Program-made: the position numbers and the translations under genes
NCBI GenBank assembly: GCA_016872225.1
Contig: VHAW01000081.1
Location: 1 to 7,883, forward strand
Direction of reading: 5' to 3'
DNA: 7,883 bases
Source: Sphingomonadales bacterium
GTDB lineage: Bacteria; Bacteroidota; Bacteroidia; UBA7662
Part shown: piece after piece, positions 7,611 to 7,883 of the stretch
Position numbering within the stretch: the stretch's first letter is position 1
Layout: each line of letters opens with the position of its first letter
Notes under the pieces: generated by a model
Databases searched by the model: none
What the model saw: the letters and a program-made list of their open reading frames with translations, nothing else
Told to the model about the DNA's origin: nothing

Positions 7611-7632
7611 AATCTTTTTTGATCTTCCGTCA

Positions 7633-7664
7633 GCTTTGCGGATTGTACAAAGCGTCTTTTTTTT
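7633..7664 (+). terminator. Terminator-like hairpin with T8 tract before the H1-like gene
   Basis: GCTTTG (7633-7638) pairs with CAAAGC (7648-7653) around a 9-nt loop. After three bases comes an uninterrupted run of eight T (7657-7664), the layout of an intrinsic terminator, though the stem is short and half AT. It lies only 22 nt before the GTG at 7687, so it could end an upstream RNA or act as a leader attenuator. A chance T-rich stretch is also possible. Confidence 0.4.
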
Positions 7665-7686
7665 CTTCAACTAAACCCAAACTAAA

Positions 7687-7883
7687 GTGGAAAAAAAATC
7701 AACCAAGCCGGCAGCAGCCAAGAAAGCTGCTCCTAAGAAAGCCGCTGCTAAGAAGCCCGCTGCTAAGAAGCCCGCTGCTAAGAAGCCCGCTGCTAAGAAG
7801 CCCGCTGCTAAGAAGCCCGCTGCTAAGAAGCCCGCTGCTAAGAAGCCCGCTGCTAAGAAGCCCGCTGCTAAGAAGCCCGCTGC
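7687..7883 (+). CDS. Histone H1-like Lys/Ala/Pro-rich DNA-binding protein (3' end outside window)
   Basis: The frame opens at GTG 7687, which is the only plausible start because an in-frame TAA lies at 7672-7674. It runs to the window edge, giving 65 codons. The protein begins MEKKSTKPAAAKKAAPKKA and then repeats PAAKK without variation. This extreme lysine, alanine and proline content matches the tails of eukaryotic histone H1 and the H1-like proteins found in many Bacteroidota and in Chlamydia. These are thought to bind and compact DNA through unstructured basic tails. Any folded domain would lie beyond the window. No Shine-Dalgarno sequence precedes the start. The upstream region holds DnaA-like boxes and a terminator-like hairpin that may affect expression. 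A low-complexity tail of another protein type, such as an extended ribosomal or HU-like protein, cannot be excluded. Confidence 0.8.
   Translation, partial: MEKKSTKPAAAKKAAPKKAAAKKPAAKKPAAKKPAAKKPAAKKPAAKKPAAKKPAAKKPAAKKPA
7741..7883 (+). repeat. 15-bp tandem repeat array inside the H1-like gene
   Basis: The unit CCCGCTGCTAAGAAG (Pro-Ala-Ala-Lys-Lys) is present in eight identical copies from 7756 to 7875. It is preceded by one copy with a single C-to-G change (7741-7755) and followed by 8 bases of the next. Synonymous sites do not vary, which points to recent expansion or gene conversion. The array continues past the window edge, so its true copy number is unknown. Confidence 0.97.

Larger units (their letters stand above)
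6459..7686. other. Long, mostly AT-rich region without a convincing gene
   Basis: About 1.2 kb lies between the tRNA and the H1-like gene. Much of it is clearly AT-richer than the flanking genes, with A tracts near 6540-6600 and an especially AT-rich part at 6955-7060. The open frames I could trace are short and not more than chance would give at this base composition. Items inside are the tRNA promoter, a 14-bp tandem duplication (6750-6777), isolated TAnnTTTG matches at 7044-7051 (-) and 7320-7327 (+), a GC-richer island at about 7391-7500, palindromes at 7505-7516 and 7643-7650, a DnaA-box cluster and a terminator-like hairpin. No rRNA or further tRNA is visible, and I do not recognise tmRNA, SRP RNA or RNase P RNA. 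Confidence 0.8.

Noticed and set aside
7741..7883. CRISPR-like repeat array
   Set aside because: The units are 15 bp, directly adjacent without spacers, and in frame with an open coding sequence.

Overview
The window most likely comes from a chromosome of the Bacteroidota. No database search was possible. The grounds are the protein sequence style, the lack of Shine-Dalgarno sites before the genes, a match to the Bacteroidota -7 promoter element (TAnnTTTG) upstream of the tRNA, and a lysine/alanine/proline-rich histone H1-like gene of a kind common in that phylum. The genes are mostly core housekeeping genes. I see no transposase, phage gene or CRISPR array.

Layout. Positions 1-811 (+) hold the 3' two thirds of serS. 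Its end overlaps by 20 bp a convergent gene for a small ArsR-like winged-helix regulator (792-1097, -). After an 88-bp gap, a mannose-1-phosphate guanylyltransferase gene (manC type, 1192-2532, +) runs rightward. It meets, tail to tail, a leftward cluster gap - pgk - M28 metallopeptidase (6272 to 2603, -). The three genes are 13 and 6 nt apart and look like one operon. A tRNA-Glu gene (TTC anticodon, CCA encoded) lies 111 nt upstream of gap on the same strand and has a good Bacteroidota-type promoter.

From 6459 to 7686 there is about 1.2 kb of mostly AT-rich DNA with no convincing gene. It holds a 14-bp tandem duplication, a GC-richer island near 7391-7500 with inverted and direct repeats, two palindromes centred on TGTACA, a cluster of DnaA-box-like sites (7587-7610) and a terminator-like hairpin with a T8 tract (7633-7664). 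The window ends inside a histone H1-like gene (7687 onward, +) made of a perfectly repeated 15-bp unit coding for PAAKK.

How the genes work together. gap and pgk are consecutive steps of lower glycolysis. The exported peptidase behind them has no obvious metabolic link. ManC makes GDP-mannose for surface glycans or glycoproteins; its C-terminal domain looks like a phosphomannose-isomerase cupin that has lost its metal site. The most interesting region is 6459-7686. It separates leftward from rightward transcription and carries DnaA-box-like sites, so it may be a replication origin or a DnaA-responsive control region, and it may also encode an unannotated RNA. These are inferences that need skew, homology or transcript data.
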